From the NCBI RefSeq assembly GCF_001625015.1, contig NZ_LVWJ02000014.1, positions 3,038,001 to 3,102,000 on the forward strand: DNA of 64,000 nt, written 5' to 3'. Shown here one piece after another: positions 8,838 through 16,377 of this stretch. This DNA comes from Lewinella sp. 4G2. GTDB lineage: Bacteria > Bacteroidota > Bacteroidia > Chitinophagales > Saprospiraceae. How positions within the stretch are numbered: position 1 is the first letter of the stretch; the number at the start of each line of letters is the position of its first letter. Made by a program: the position numbers and the translations under genes. The notes beneath the pieces were generated by a model that was given only the letters and a program-made list of their open reading frames with translations, made no database searches and had not been told where the DNA came from.

Positions 8838-10397
8838 ATGCCTTACCGCCAATTTCACATTCTGCTATTATTCCTGCTTTTCACCACGGGGGCGCTGGCG
8901 CAGGTGCCGTGTGAAGGATCCGGGGACCAAGCCCTACGCGTGATGACCTACAACATCCGTTTGGATGTCGCCAGTGACGGGGATAATGCCTGGCCAAAGC
9001 GGAAGGAATTCCTCGCCAACCAGATCGAATTCCACGCGCCGGACGTCATCGGCACTCAGGAAGGCACCCCCGGGCAGATCGATTGGCTCGATGGCCGGCT
9101 CACCGATTACGCACGGATCGGCGAAGGCCGGGAAGGTGGTCACCGGGGAGAGTACTCCGCCATCTACTATAACCGCCACCGGCTGGCTCCGGTGGAATCG
9201 GGGACATTCTGGCTCTCCGAAACGCCGGAAAAAGTCTCCACGGGTTGGGACGCCGCCCTGCCCCGCATCGTAACCTGGGGCCAGTTTTCGGACCGCCGGG
9301 GTGGGGGAGATTTCTTCGTCTTCAATACCCACTTCGATCACCGGGGAGAGCGGGCCCGCAACGAAAGCGCCGACCTCATCCTCAGCATGATTGATTCCCT
9401 CAACAAAAATGAATTGCCCTACGTCGTGATGGGCGACCTCAACCTGACGCCGGAGACCGAGCCCATCGGTCGGCTCACCGCACGGCTGACGGACGCCTTC
9501 GAGGCGGCCCCCATTCGCCTTGGCCCCGCGGGAACGTTCACCGGCTTCAAGCACGACCAACCGGCTACGCGTCGGATTGACTACATCCTGGTGGATCCCT
9601 CCATCGAAGTAGCCAACTTCGCTACCCTGACGGACGCGGTAGAGGGGCGCTATCCTTCCGATCATTTTGCCCTGGTCTCTACTTTGCACCTGCGGCCGCG
9701 CCCGCTAATTATTGCGCACCGAGGAGCCAGTGGATACGCCCTGGAAAATTCCCTCGATGCCTTCCGCCGGGCCGTGGATATGCGGGCCGATATGATTGAA
9801 TTGGACGTGTTTACCCTGAAAGACGGTAACGTCGTATGCTTCCACGATGGCGGTTTAAAACGACTGACCGGGGTAAAGGGCAAAATAGTTAACTACACGC
9901 TGGAGCAGCTTAACCAGTTGAGTTTGAAGGATGGATCGCGCATTCCGTTGTTGAGCGATGCCATGCGGGTGATGGGCAAGCAGCTGCGACTGAACGTGGA
10001 GCTGAAGGGCCCCGGGACGGCAAAACCGACCTACGAGATCATCCAGCGGTTTATCGCCGACAAAGGCTGGAAGATTGAGGACTTTCACATTTCCAGCTTC
10101 CGCCACGACGAGCTCAAGATCATGCGTGGGCTGGATGACCAAATTGAAATCGGCATCCTGCCCCACGGCTCGCCAGTCGCCGCGCTGGACGTTGCGCGGG
10201 AAGTGCAGGCATATTCCATCAATGCCTACCACGGTAGCCTCAACGAAAAATCAGTCGCTGAGATCCGCGCGGCGGGCCTGAAGATCTTTGCCTGGACGAC
10301 CAATGCTTACGGTACCATCAGCCGCCTGGCGGAGCTGGGGATTGATGGCTACATCACGAATTATCCGGACCGGGTGGAGGCGGTGCTGGGGGAGTAG
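8838..10397 (+). CDS. Secreted fusion of endonuclease/exonuclease/phosphatase domain with glycerophosphodiester phosphodiesterase
   Basis: From ATG 8838 this is a 519-residue protein with a signal peptide ending near GALAQ. Residues about 30-280 are an EEP domain: RVMTYNIRLD, IGTQEG (catalytic Glu), NTHFDHRGERA, VVMGDLNLTPE and the terminal YPSDHFALV. Residues about 290-519 are a GDPD TIM barrel: IIAHRGASGYALENS, IELDVFTLKDGNVVCFHDG, LNVELKG and the C-terminal ITNYPDRV. Both halves have their catalytic motifs, so a bifunctional periplasmic phosphodiesterase is likely. The domains are joined within a few residues by LHLRPRP, which is encoded by a near-perfect dispersed-motif copy (9686-9703). 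A second exact copy encodes part of the signal peptide (8890-8907). It follows the SusD-like gene by 119 bp. Confidence 0.9.
   Translation: MPYRQFHILLLFLLFTTGALAQVPCEGSGDQALRVMTYNIRLDVASDGDNAWPKRKEFLANQIEFHAPDVIGTQEGTPGQIDWLDGRLTDYARIGEGREGGHRGEYSAIYYNRHRLAPVESGTFWLSETPEKVSTGWDAALPRIVTWGQFSDRRGGGDFFVFNTHFDHRGERARNESADLILSMIDSLNKNELPYVVMGDLNLTPETEPIGRLTARLTDAFEAAPIRLGPAGTFTGFKHDQPATRRIDYILVDPSIEVANFATLTDAVEGRYPSDHFALVSTLHLRPRPLIIAHRGASGYALENSLDAFRRAVDMRADMIELDVFTLKDGNVVCFHDGGLKRLTGVKGKIVNYTLEQLNQLSLKDGSRIPLLSDAMRVMGKQLRLNVELKGPGTAKPTYEIIQRFIADKGWKIEDFHISSFRHDELKIMRGLDDQIEIGILPHGSPVAALDVAREVQAYSINAYHGSLNEKSVAEIRAAGLKIFAWTTNAYGTISRLAELGIDGYITNYPDRVEAVLGE
8890..8907 (+). repeat. Dispersed 18-bp motif, copy 3 (exact)
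   Basis: GGGCGCTGGCGCAGGTGC; signal-peptide end of the phosphodiesterase fusion, read GALAQVP. Confidence 0.9.
9686..9703 (-). repeat. Dispersed 18-bp motif, copy 4 (17/18)
   Basis: GGGCGCGGCCGCAGGTGC on the minus strand; at the junction of the two domains of the same fusion gene. Confidence 0.8.
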
Positions 10398-10412
10398 AGC
10401 CACCCGGTAAGG

Positions 10413-11114
10413 CTAGTTTCTTTGGTAAACGGAATGGGCCAAAACGGTACCGTCCCCCGCTTCGGAGATTACTTCTATACTGCTGGTATCTGAGTTCACG
10501 CGCCGGAAGTAGATGGTCTTCGCAGTTAGGTCTGTGAGGCAACACAATGAAGCGGTAAGGTCGGTATCGGCCACAGTAATTAAAAAGTGAATGGGCGCGG
10601 AAAGCCTATTGCGAAATATCAAATCGCGGTATCCGTAAACCACCGTGGCGTCGGACCCCAGCGGCGTGAAACGCTCGGCCTCCCGGTAACTGTCGACCGA
10701 ATGGTGATGGCGTTCAACGATTTCCAGCCCGGCTAAAAGCGCCAGGTGATAAAGGATGCCGGATAATTGGCAGAGCCCGCCGCCGTAGTCCTCCCGTAGC
10801 CGGCCCGCAATAAGGTTCCGTCCGGGCAAATAGCCCCGCCGTTTTGTAGGTGGGCCAACGCAGTGCCAAAAGGAAAAAGCTTCACCCGGATGGATGACAA
10901 TTGCCTCCACCAGTGTACTCGCTAGCCGAAGATTGTGCACCTTGTTACTGAGGTGACTGCTCGGCCGGATCGGCTGGCAGAGGCTAATTTGGATGGGGAA
11001 CGCAACGCCGTCAGGACGAAACTGCGCAAATCGCCAGCCACGGTGCCGAACCTTTCTCCTGGCGAGTTGCCAGGCTATCTTCAGAAACCGAGGAGTGATG
11101 GCTCGGAACATCAT
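10413..11114 (-). CDS. VanW-family protein
   Basis: A 233-residue cytoplasmic-type protein with the VanW core: HPGEAFSFWHCVGPPTKRRGY, then GGGLCQLSGILYHLALLAGLEIVERHHHS, and a C-terminal beta-rich part. VanW is named after a vancomycin-resistance accessory gene, but its biochemical function is unknown. Here no van genes accompany it, so resistance should not be inferred. Its start codon overlaps the end of the upstream methyltransferase by 4 bp (ATGA type), so the two are co-translated. It converges on the phosphodiesterase gene with only 15 bp between the stops. Confidence 0.88.
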   Translation of the reverse strand: MMFRAITPRFLKIAWQLARRKVRHRGWRFAQFRPDGVAFPIQISLCQPIRPSSHLSNKVHNLRLASTLVEAIVIHPGEAFSFWHCVGPPTKRRGYLPGRNLIAGRLREDYGGGLCQLSGILYHLALLAGLEIVERHHHSVDSYREAERFTPLGSDATVVYGYRDLIFRNRLSAPIHFLITVADTDLTASLCCLTDLTAKTIYFRRVNSDTSSIEVISEAGDGTVLAHSVYQRN

Positions 11115-11785
11115 ATCTTTTCAATTACATAAACCCGGTAGGAGGCAGCGCGGGCAAGCGGTGTCTTCCCCAACCAGCTATCCAGCGAACGCAGCGTTGG
11201 GCGCAGGCGCCGTGGAATGCGGTGGACGGGAAAGACGGCAATCCCCCGAGTGGTAAGGATACGCCAGCGGTCCCCAAGTACCTCGGTCACGTCTGCGTGC
11301 GTAAACGCATTGGCTCCGTGCCAATGGTTTTGCCGGCGACGAAGCAGCGTCCGGCGCTCAGCGGAGGGCAAATCGAAAATAAGGCGACCACCGTGGCGTA
11401 ACAGGCGGTAGCCTTCAGCGCAGAATGCCCGTAGGTCTTCCGGCTGAAGGTGCATCAACAAGTGGAAAGAAATGATGGCGTCGAAGCTGTCTTCCGTGAA
11501 GGGTGTACGGAGTGCATTAGCAACGGTAAAGTCTTTTTCCGGAAACTTCCGCCGGGCTACGGCAATCATTTCCGGGCTTAGGTCGAGGCCCACGCTGCAG
11601 TGATGCATGAAGCGGCCGGTGCCACAGGCGAGGTCCAGGACCTGGTCGTGTTCCGGCGGGCTGAGGTAGCGTTTAAGGATATTTTCTTCCTGCCAGTGCA
11701 GGTAGCGGCCGTAAGAATTGCCGAACCGATTGTGGTCGTAAGTGGGTGCAAGTTGATCGTAATAGCTTTGTACGGATGGAACCAT
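11111..11785 (-). CDS. Class I SAM-dependent methyltransferase
   Basis: A 224-residue methyltransferase. The N-terminus YYDQLAPTYDHNRFGNSYGRYL is typical of the Methyltransf_11/25 type. Motif I is VLDLACGTGRFMHH, followed by VGLDLSPEMIAVAR, an acidic motif II region SFDAIISFHLLMHL, and a post-motif GGRLIFDLPS. The substrate is unknown. A TAGCTTTG element sits 20 bp upstream of the ATG. The gene overlaps vanW by 4 bp, so the pair forms a two-gene operon. The C-terminal basic part (RIPRRLRPTLRSLDSWLGKTPLARAASY) may contact a lipid or membrane-linked substrate, but that is a guess. Confidence 0.85.
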   Translation of the reverse strand: MVPSVQSYYDQLAPTYDHNRFGNSYGRYLHWQEENILKRYLSPPEHDQVLDLACGTGRFMHHCSVGLDLSPEMIAVARRKFPEKDFTVANALRTPFTEDSFDAIISFHLLMHLQPEDLRAFCAEGYRLLRHGGRLIFDLPSAERRTLLRRRQNHWHGANAFTHADVTEVLGDRWRILTTRGIAVFPVHRIPRRLRPTLRSLDSWLGKTPLARAASYRVYVIEKI

Positions 11786-11804
11786 GGGTAGTGTTTTGTG
11801 ATTC

Positions 11805-11812
11805 CAAAGCTA
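11805..11812 (-). promoter_or_regulatory. Bacteroidota -7 promoter element for the methyltransferase-vanW operon
   Basis: On the minus strand this reads TAGCTTTG, a perfect match to the Bacteroidota sigma-ABfr -7 consensus TAnnTTTG, 20 bp before the ATG at 11785. A convincing -33 TTG at the usual spacing is not obvious. Confidence 0.45.
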
Positions 11813-12003
11813 TTGGCGGGCAACAAAGATTTACCCGGCGATGAACCGGTGCGGTAAGCTATCTAGTATTCGTGCGTGGCTCGGTATTTTTCGAAATACC
11901 TCAGGCAAGGAAAGGGGTTCAAAGGCTACTGTCAACGAGCCCGTCAAGCTTATTTCGGTCTCGCTCAAAATGGCTTGCAGTAGCTTAAATTCAGGCGTTT
12001 GCC

Positions 12004-12369
12004 TCACTCTTCCTCCAACCCAACATCATCCGGATCCAGCAAATCCGCGTCGGCAATGTCCGCGTCGTCTTCGTCTACGTCGAGGTTGTCCTCGTAAGTT
12101 TCGCGGGCTTCGTCGAGGAGGTTGCCGTCGTCATCGTAATCGTCGTCGTCATCGATGATGAGGAGGGCTTCGGACTTCGTCATGCGGATGAAGTAGTACT
12201 TCTCATCCGTTTCGAAGGGGAGGCCACTGTTGAGGCGGCCGTCCACGTCGCGGAAGCGGATCAGGTGTTGGGAGAAGCCTTCCGGGTAGGCAAGTTTGAT
12301 GCCTTGGATGGTTTCCTCATCAAGCTTTTCGTAATTCTTGATGACGCGAGGTTTCTGAACTGCAGACAT
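12004..12369 (-). CDS. Small acidic protein of unknown function
   Basis: A 121-residue protein I do not recognise. The N-terminal 65 residues look folded (KNYEKLDEETIQGIKLAYP, then GFSQHLIRFRDVDGR and KYYFIRMTKSEALLI). The remaining tail is extremely acidic, with runs of Asp/Glu such as DDDDDYDDDGNLLDEA and DVDEDDADIADADLLDPDDV. No signal peptide or membrane segment is seen. It stands alone between the methyltransferase operon and the divergent sigma-factor gene. Acidic tails of this kind occur on small nucleic-acid- or ribosome-associated proteins of Bacteroidota, but a role here is unproven. Confidence 0.7.
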   Translation of the reverse strand: MSAVQKPRVIKNYEKLDEETIQGIKLAYPEGFSQHLIRFRDVDGRLNSGLPFETDEKYYFIRMTKSEALLIIDDDDDYDDDGNLLDEARETYEDNLDVDEDDADIADADLLDPDDVGLEEE

Positions 12370-12506
12370 TAGGTTATTTATTAGGTAGTGGGCGACCGCC
12401 AGATTGCCGGTGCCGGGCCATAAAGAGTCGTTATTTTGGATTGGTCACTTCGTCCTGGGCTACCTTTAACCTCCCGAAGCTATTGCAAAATACAGTCTCG
12501 GTTGAA

Positions 12507-13109
12507 ATGTACCTAACCATGGCTGCAACTTCATCGCCGGAAAATTTACCGCCACCTCCGTCGCTATCGGACGCCGCCCTTGCGCAAGAGATAAATGCTG
12601 GAAACGAGCGCCTACTGGGTGAATTATACAACCGGTACGCGGGAAAGATTTACTACAAGTGCCTGGGGATGATGAAGGACGCCGGGGTGGCTCAGGATAT
12701 GGCGCATGACGTGTTCATCAAGGTGTCCCTCAACCTGCACCGCTACCAAGGTACGGCGGACCTTTCCTTCTGGATCTACGCCATCACTTACAACCACTGT
12801 ATCGCCCAGCTCAAAAAGGACAAGCGCCTCCGCTTCGGACCCATCGACGAGAACGCAGACCGGGAGGATGAGGGTGATATTGAGTTAGAAGCCAAGGTGA
12901 TCAGCGATCTCCGCCTGACCCAACTGAAGCGTGTCCTCCAGCAACTCCGGCCGGACGAAGCCATTTTGCTGACCATGCGTTATCAGGACGGAATGAGCGT
13001 CAAACAAATCGCGGCCATCTTGAAACTGGGTGAAAGCGCCGTGAAAATGCGCCTGAAAAGAGGTCGTAGCCACCTCGCCAAACTAATGAATGACCTGGAC
13101 GATGAATGA
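12507..13109 (+). CDS. ECF-type RNA polymerase sigma factor
   Basis: From ATG 12507 (or 12519) this gives about 200 residues. Sigma region 2 covers NRYAGKIYYKCLGMM, AQDMAHDVFIKVSLNLHRYQG and FWIYAITYNHCIAQLKK. Region 4 covers LQQLRPDEAILLTMRYQDGMSVKQIAAILKLGESAVKMRLKRGRSHL. There is no extra C-terminal domain. An in-frame ATG further upstream (12441) would add a non-conserved extension and looks less likely. The gene overlaps the next small gene by 8 bp, suggesting translational coupling to a regulator. Target promoters cannot be deduced here. Confidence 0.88.
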   Translation: MYLTMAATSSPENLPPPPSLSDAALAQEINAGNERLLGELYNRYAGKIYYKCLGMMKDAGVAQDMAHDVFIKVSLNLHRYQGTADLSFWIYAITYNHCIAQLKKDKRLRFGPIDENADREDEGDIELEAKVISDLRLTQLKRVLQQLRPDEAILLTMRYQDGMSVKQIAAILKLGESAVKMRLKRGRSHLAKLMNDLDDE

Positions 13110-13341
13110 ACAACCGAGCGTTGAACAACTGCTGCGGCAAAAGCTACTTCGCATCCGCAAGGACCGCGTCGAAAGCAATGATTTGCCGACGGACTTAAAG
13201 GAGGAGATCTTCGCCACGCTGGAACAACGGGACCAAGTAGCGGAAGTAACCGACCTCTTCGTAACGGACTGTGCGCCCACGCCTCCAGCGTTGCTGGAAC
13301 GGATCGAGCCGGCGGCTGAATCCGATAATACCGACGACTAG
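13102..13341 (+). CDS. Small soluble protein coupled to the sigma factor
   Basis: A 79-residue acidic protein starting MNEQPSVEQLLRQKLL. It overlaps the sigma gene by 8 bp (ATGAATGA arrangement). It has charged helices and an acidic C-terminal tail, with no membrane segment and no recognisable zinc-binding anti-sigma motif. Position and coupling suggest it modulates the sigma factor, but no family is recognised. It ends only a few bases before a terminator-like hairpin. Confidence 0.65.
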   Translation: MNEQPSVEQLLRQKLLRIRKDRVESNDLPTDLKEEIFATLEQRDQVAEVTDLFVTDCAPTPPALLERIEPAAESDNTDD

Positions 13342-13343
13342 CC

Positions 13344-13379
13344 AAAAGAAAAAGGCGAGAAAGCCGAAGCCTTCCCGCC
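13344..13379 (-). terminator. Rho-independent terminator for the small basic gene
   Basis: Arms at 13354-13364 and 13369-13379 pair 9 of 11 positions around a short loop. On the minus strand the hairpin is followed by a T-rich run (complement of 13344-13353). It lies downstream of the small basic gene at 13466-13642 and may also end the sigma operon arriving from the other side. Confidence 0.6.
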
Positions 13380-13465
13380 TGAGTAAGTGCGTGATCGTGA
13401 GTTTCTGGTTCTTCCGGTTTAGGTGAAGCTGGTGATCGTAATTACCGCCCCACCATTACGGGTAT

Positions 13466-13642
13466 CTACTTATTCTTCTTGGTCTTGCTCTGGTTGACGA
13501 GCGAAGGGCCTTTTTTGCCGGGGCGACCGCCGGCGACGACGTTTTTCGCACGCTGGTCACGGGCAGTTTTGCGCTGTGCTTTAAGTGCTTCCGCGTTTTT
13601 GCGGGCGAGGGATGCTTTGGAGGCTTTAGTAGTTGCAGCCAT
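13466..13642 (-). CDS. Tiny basic protein (58 aa)
   Basis: A complete 58-codon frame, MAATTKASKASLARKNAEAL continuing to a C-terminus QSKTKKNK and a TAG stop. It is Lys/Arg/Ala-rich with a Gly-rich centre (VVAGGRPGKKG), lacks hydrophobic segments, and is followed by a good rho-independent terminator. The composition suggests nucleic-acid or ribosome binding. No family is recognised; it does not match the small ribosomal protein Thx as I know it. Confidence 0.6.
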   Translation of the reverse strand: MAATTKASKASLARKNAEALKAQRKTARDQRAKNVVAGGRPGKKGPSLVNQSKTKKNK

Positions 13643-13858
13643 GGTTGTGGTTGTTTGTACTTGGTTGGAAGAGATTAGATTTTGCCGCGGGCCAGTCTGG
13701 CTGCCCGCGCGCCCACTAAAGAGTGTGGTTTGGGGGATCGGTCACCTTCGAGATGAAGATTTTTTCAATTTATTTTATCGCTCGATTTCGGCTCAACTGA
13801 GGAGCCGAGGGGACGACCATTTCCCAATCAAAATAAAGTCTGCCCGCAGCGTAAATTC

Positions 13859-13890
13859 TTGCCTCCATATTGAAATTAGGAATAGCTTTG
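13859..13890 (+). promoter_or_regulatory. Promoter of the ATP-grasp operon
   Basis: A TTG at 13859-13861 and a TAGCTTTG at 13883-13890 are separated by 21 bp, close to the Bacteroidota -33/-7 arrangement (TTG, about 19-21 bp, TAnnTTTG). The -7 box ends 22 bp before the ATG at 13913. Confidence 0.5.
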
Positions 13891-13912
13891 TAGCCCCTAA
13901 CCAAGCACCCAC

Positions 13913-15361
13913 TTGATCCAAAATACCCCCGTCCAGTCTATCAGTCCGGGAACCTTCCAGGCTGAGGCACACTGGTACCCGAAGGCACTGAACGCTACGA
14001 TTCACCCCCTCGTCAGTTTTTTCCTGAACCTTTCTACGGAAAGGATCGTCAGCCGCTATTGCCACCTCAACCCGAAGACGGACCGCGACGAACTGACCCG
14101 GCTCCTGGAATACAAATGCCAGCACTTTCTTTGGAGTGGGGCCGACCTCATCCACGCCACCACGGCCGAGGGAAACCGCCGTATGGTCGTCATCGAAAAC
14201 AACTCTTGCCCCAGTGGACAAAAGTCCATGCCCTTGCTGGATGACCACGAGGAGGAAGGCGGCTACCGGCGGCTGGTAGAACGCACCTTCCTGCCTTTCG
14301 TAAAGCGTAAAACGGGTGGCACCAAAGTCGAGGGCCGCCTCGCCGTCCTTTACGATAAGAACCCGATGGAAACCCGGGGCTACGCCGCCGTCATTGCGGA
14401 CGTATTTAAGGAAGAAGTCCTGCTCGTCACCGATTACGACGGTGCCGAATCACGGAACCTGCAGTTAGCTGACAACCAACTTCACGCCAGGGTGGGAGAG
14501 GAGTGGGTGCCCCTGCGCGCCGCCTTCCGTTACGTCACCCAGAAACCGTGGACGCGCCTGCCCCTCAACTGCCGGACGAAAATCCTCAACCCCATCGTCG
14601 CCTGCCTGGCCGGGGGGCGGAACAAAATGGTGGCCGCCAAAGCCTACGATTTCCTTAACGGTGAATTAGCCGGATCGGGCCTTCGCATCCACGCGCCAGA
14701 AACTATTCGGGACGTCGCCAAAGCGGAAATCCCCCTCTGGGTAAACCGCTGGGGTGGCCAAGCCGTCGTCAAGATCCCTTACAGCAATGCGGGGCAGGGC
14801 GTCTTCACCATCACCAACCAGCAGGAGTTGGATGACTTCATGGAGACGGACATCCATTACGACCGGTACATCGTTCAGAGTCTCATCGGTAACTACCAGT
14901 GGAGTTCCAATAGCAGCACTGGGCGTTATTTCCACGTGGGTACAATCCCCGATAAGCAAGGTAAAACCCACGTTTGCGATATCCGTATGATGGTCAGTAG
15001 CACCAAGGATGGCATCCGGCCCTTAGCCTGTTACAGTCGCCGCGCCCGGGCTCCTCTCACCGACGAGTTGACGGGCAACGACGACTCCTGGGCGATGCTT
15101 GGTACCAATTTATCGGAGAAATTGGGAGATAATCAATGGTCCAGCGACGTCAACCGGTTACTCCTTATGGACCGCCGTGACTTCAACCGCATGGGCGTCG
15201 GGCTCGACGATTTGATTGAGGCTTTCATTCAAACGGTGCTCTCCACGATTGCCATTGATAAGATGGCCAAACAACTCTACACCAAGAAGGGCAAGTTCAG
15301 CCTGCGGCTCTTCCGCAGTCTTAATGACGACGCTGCGCTGCTGGACGAAATGCTCAAATGA
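13913..15361 (+). CDS. ATP-grasp-like ligase, first gene of a three-gene operon
   Basis: A 482-residue soluble protein that resembles uncharacterised ATP-grasp-like enzymes encoded beside RimK/GshB-type ligases. Seen features are a central VEGRLAVLYDKNPMETRGYAAVIADVFKEEV block, a Lys-bearing strand QAVVKIPYSNAGQGVFTI (typical ATP-grasp nucleotide-binding strand and flexible loop), VCDIRMMVSSTKDGIRPLACYSRRAR (metal-binding strand) and an N-terminal NLSTERIVSRY helix. An amide-bond-forming ligase is inferred; substrates are unknown. Its stop overlaps the next start by 4 bp (ATGA), so the three genes are very probably translated together. Confidence 0.7.
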   Translation: MIQNTPVQSISPGTFQAEAHWYPKALNATIHPLVSFFLNLSTERIVSRYCHLNPKTDRDELTRLLEYKCQHFLWSGADLIHATTAEGNRRMVVIENNSCPSGQKSMPLLDDHEEEGGYRRLVERTFLPFVKRKTGGTKVEGRLAVLYDKNPMETRGYAAVIADVFKEEVLLVTDYDGAESRNLQLADNQLHARVGEEWVPLRAAFRYVTQKPWTRLPLNCRTKILNPIVACLAGGRNKMVAAKAYDFLNGELAGSGLRIHAPETIRDVAKAEIPLWVNRWGGQAVVKIPYSNAGQGVFTITNQQELDDFMETDIHYDRYIVQSLIGNYQWSSNSSTGRYFHVGTIPDKQGKTHVCDIRMMVSSTKDGIRPLACYSRRARAPLTDELTGNDDSWAMLGTNLSEKLGDNQWSSDVNRLLLMDRRDFNRMGVGLDDLIEAFIQTVLSTIAIDKMAKQLYTKKGKFSLRLFRSLNDDAALLDEMLK

Positions 15362-16377
15362 AAGCACTAAACTTTCTCATCCTTACCGACCACCGGGGGC
15401 ACAGCGATCAGAACTCCCTCTACGCCCTGACGCAGCAATTGGTCAAGGACGCACGGACCGCAGCGGCCTTCGTCGCTAGCAGGGGGGATGCACGGAATGC
15501 GGCCTTTTTCGCTGGCGATCTGTCCGCTCCCATTTACGGATTGGTTGCCAGTCAGGCATTTAGTCAAGCAACCGCGGCGGAGGAGTTCTTGACTAGCCAA
15601 GCCACGTCCCAGTACGCGGAGGCCGACGTCATTTGGTTGCGCTTACCGCCGCCGGCTGACCGTGGATTCTTCGCTGCCCTCTCTTCCTTTGCACCTGCGT
15701 CAGCGCCCAAGAAAGCTCCCGTGATCATCAACAATCCGGAAGGAATAATCGAAACCGGAAGCAAAGCCTTTTTGCAGCACTTTACCGCGTTCACGGCACC
15801 GATCTGGTCCGTAACGAGTGGTTCGCAAATTCAGGAGCTCAGTGAACAGCACGCGCTGGTGCTGAAGCCATTACGGGAGTACGGTGGCCGTGGTTTGGTG
15901 AGAATATTGGAGGGTTTCGCCGAGGAAGAAGGACTCAAGATTCCGCTGGGGGAATGGCTCGAAAAGGCAAACTCTACCATCACCTCCGGCGCCTACCTCG
16001 CCATGAAGTACCTGAAGAATGTGAGTGCTGGTGATAAGCGCATTCTCGTCGTCAACGGCCGAATTTTGGGCGCCAGCGTACGGGTGCCCGCGCCTGGGCA
16101 GTGGCTGTGTAACGTGAGCCAGGGTGGTACGTCCCTGGCCGCGGACATCGCCCCCGAAGAAGAAAAAATGATTGCCGCCGTCGCTCCGGTTTTGCTAAAC
16201 AAAGGTGTCGTGATCTTCGGCGCCGATACCCTCGTGGATGATGACGGAAAACGCGTCCTCTCCGAATTAAACACCAACAGTATCGGGGGTTTCCCCCAGG
16301 CCGAAGCCCAATCCGGCCGGCCGGTACTCCAACAAACTATTAATGGAATTTACGACTACCTCGCCGCGCGGCTATAA
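15358..16377 (+). CDS. Glutathione-synthetase-like / RimK-like ATP-grasp ligase
   Basis: A 339-residue ATP-grasp protein with GshB-like signatures. These are NNPEGIIETGSKAFLQHF, LVLKPLREYGGRGLVRI (ATP-binding Lys and Gly-rich loop), MKYLKNVSAGDKRILVVNG, GQWLCNVSQGGTS and GADTLVDDDGKRVLSELNTN, the last carrying the metal ligands. GshB adds glycine to gamma-glutamylcysteine. No GshA is next door and the operon contains a second ATP-grasp protein, so another dipeptide product is equally possible. A dispersed-motif copy (15691-15708) encodes an APASAP loop at about residues 112-117. It overlaps the next gene by 35 bp. Confidence 0.82.
   Translation: MKALNFLILTDHRGHSDQNSLYALTQQLVKDARTAAAFVASRGDARNAAFFAGDLSAPIYGLVASQAFSQATAAEEFLTSQATSQYAEADVIWLRLPPPADRGFFAALSSFAPASAPKKAPVIINNPEGIIETGSKAFLQHFTAFTAPIWSVTSGSQIQELSEQHALVLKPLREYGGRGLVRILEGFAEEEGLKIPLGEWLEKANSTITSGAYLAMKYLKNVSAGDKRILVVNGRILGASVRVPAPGQWLCNVSQGGTSLAADIAPEEEKMIAAVAPVLLNKGVVIFGADTLVDDDGKRVLSELNTNSIGGFPQAEAQSGRPVLQQTINGIYDYLAARL
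15691..15708 (-). repeat. Dispersed 18-bp motif, copy 5 (exact)
   Basis: GGGCGCTGACGCAGGTGC on the minus strand; read APASAP in the glutathione-synthetase-like gene. Confidence 0.9.

Noticed and set aside
10413..11114. vanW as evidence of glycopeptide resistance
   Set aside because: VanW-family proteins are widespread outside resistance clusters and no vanA/H/X/R/S genes are nearby.
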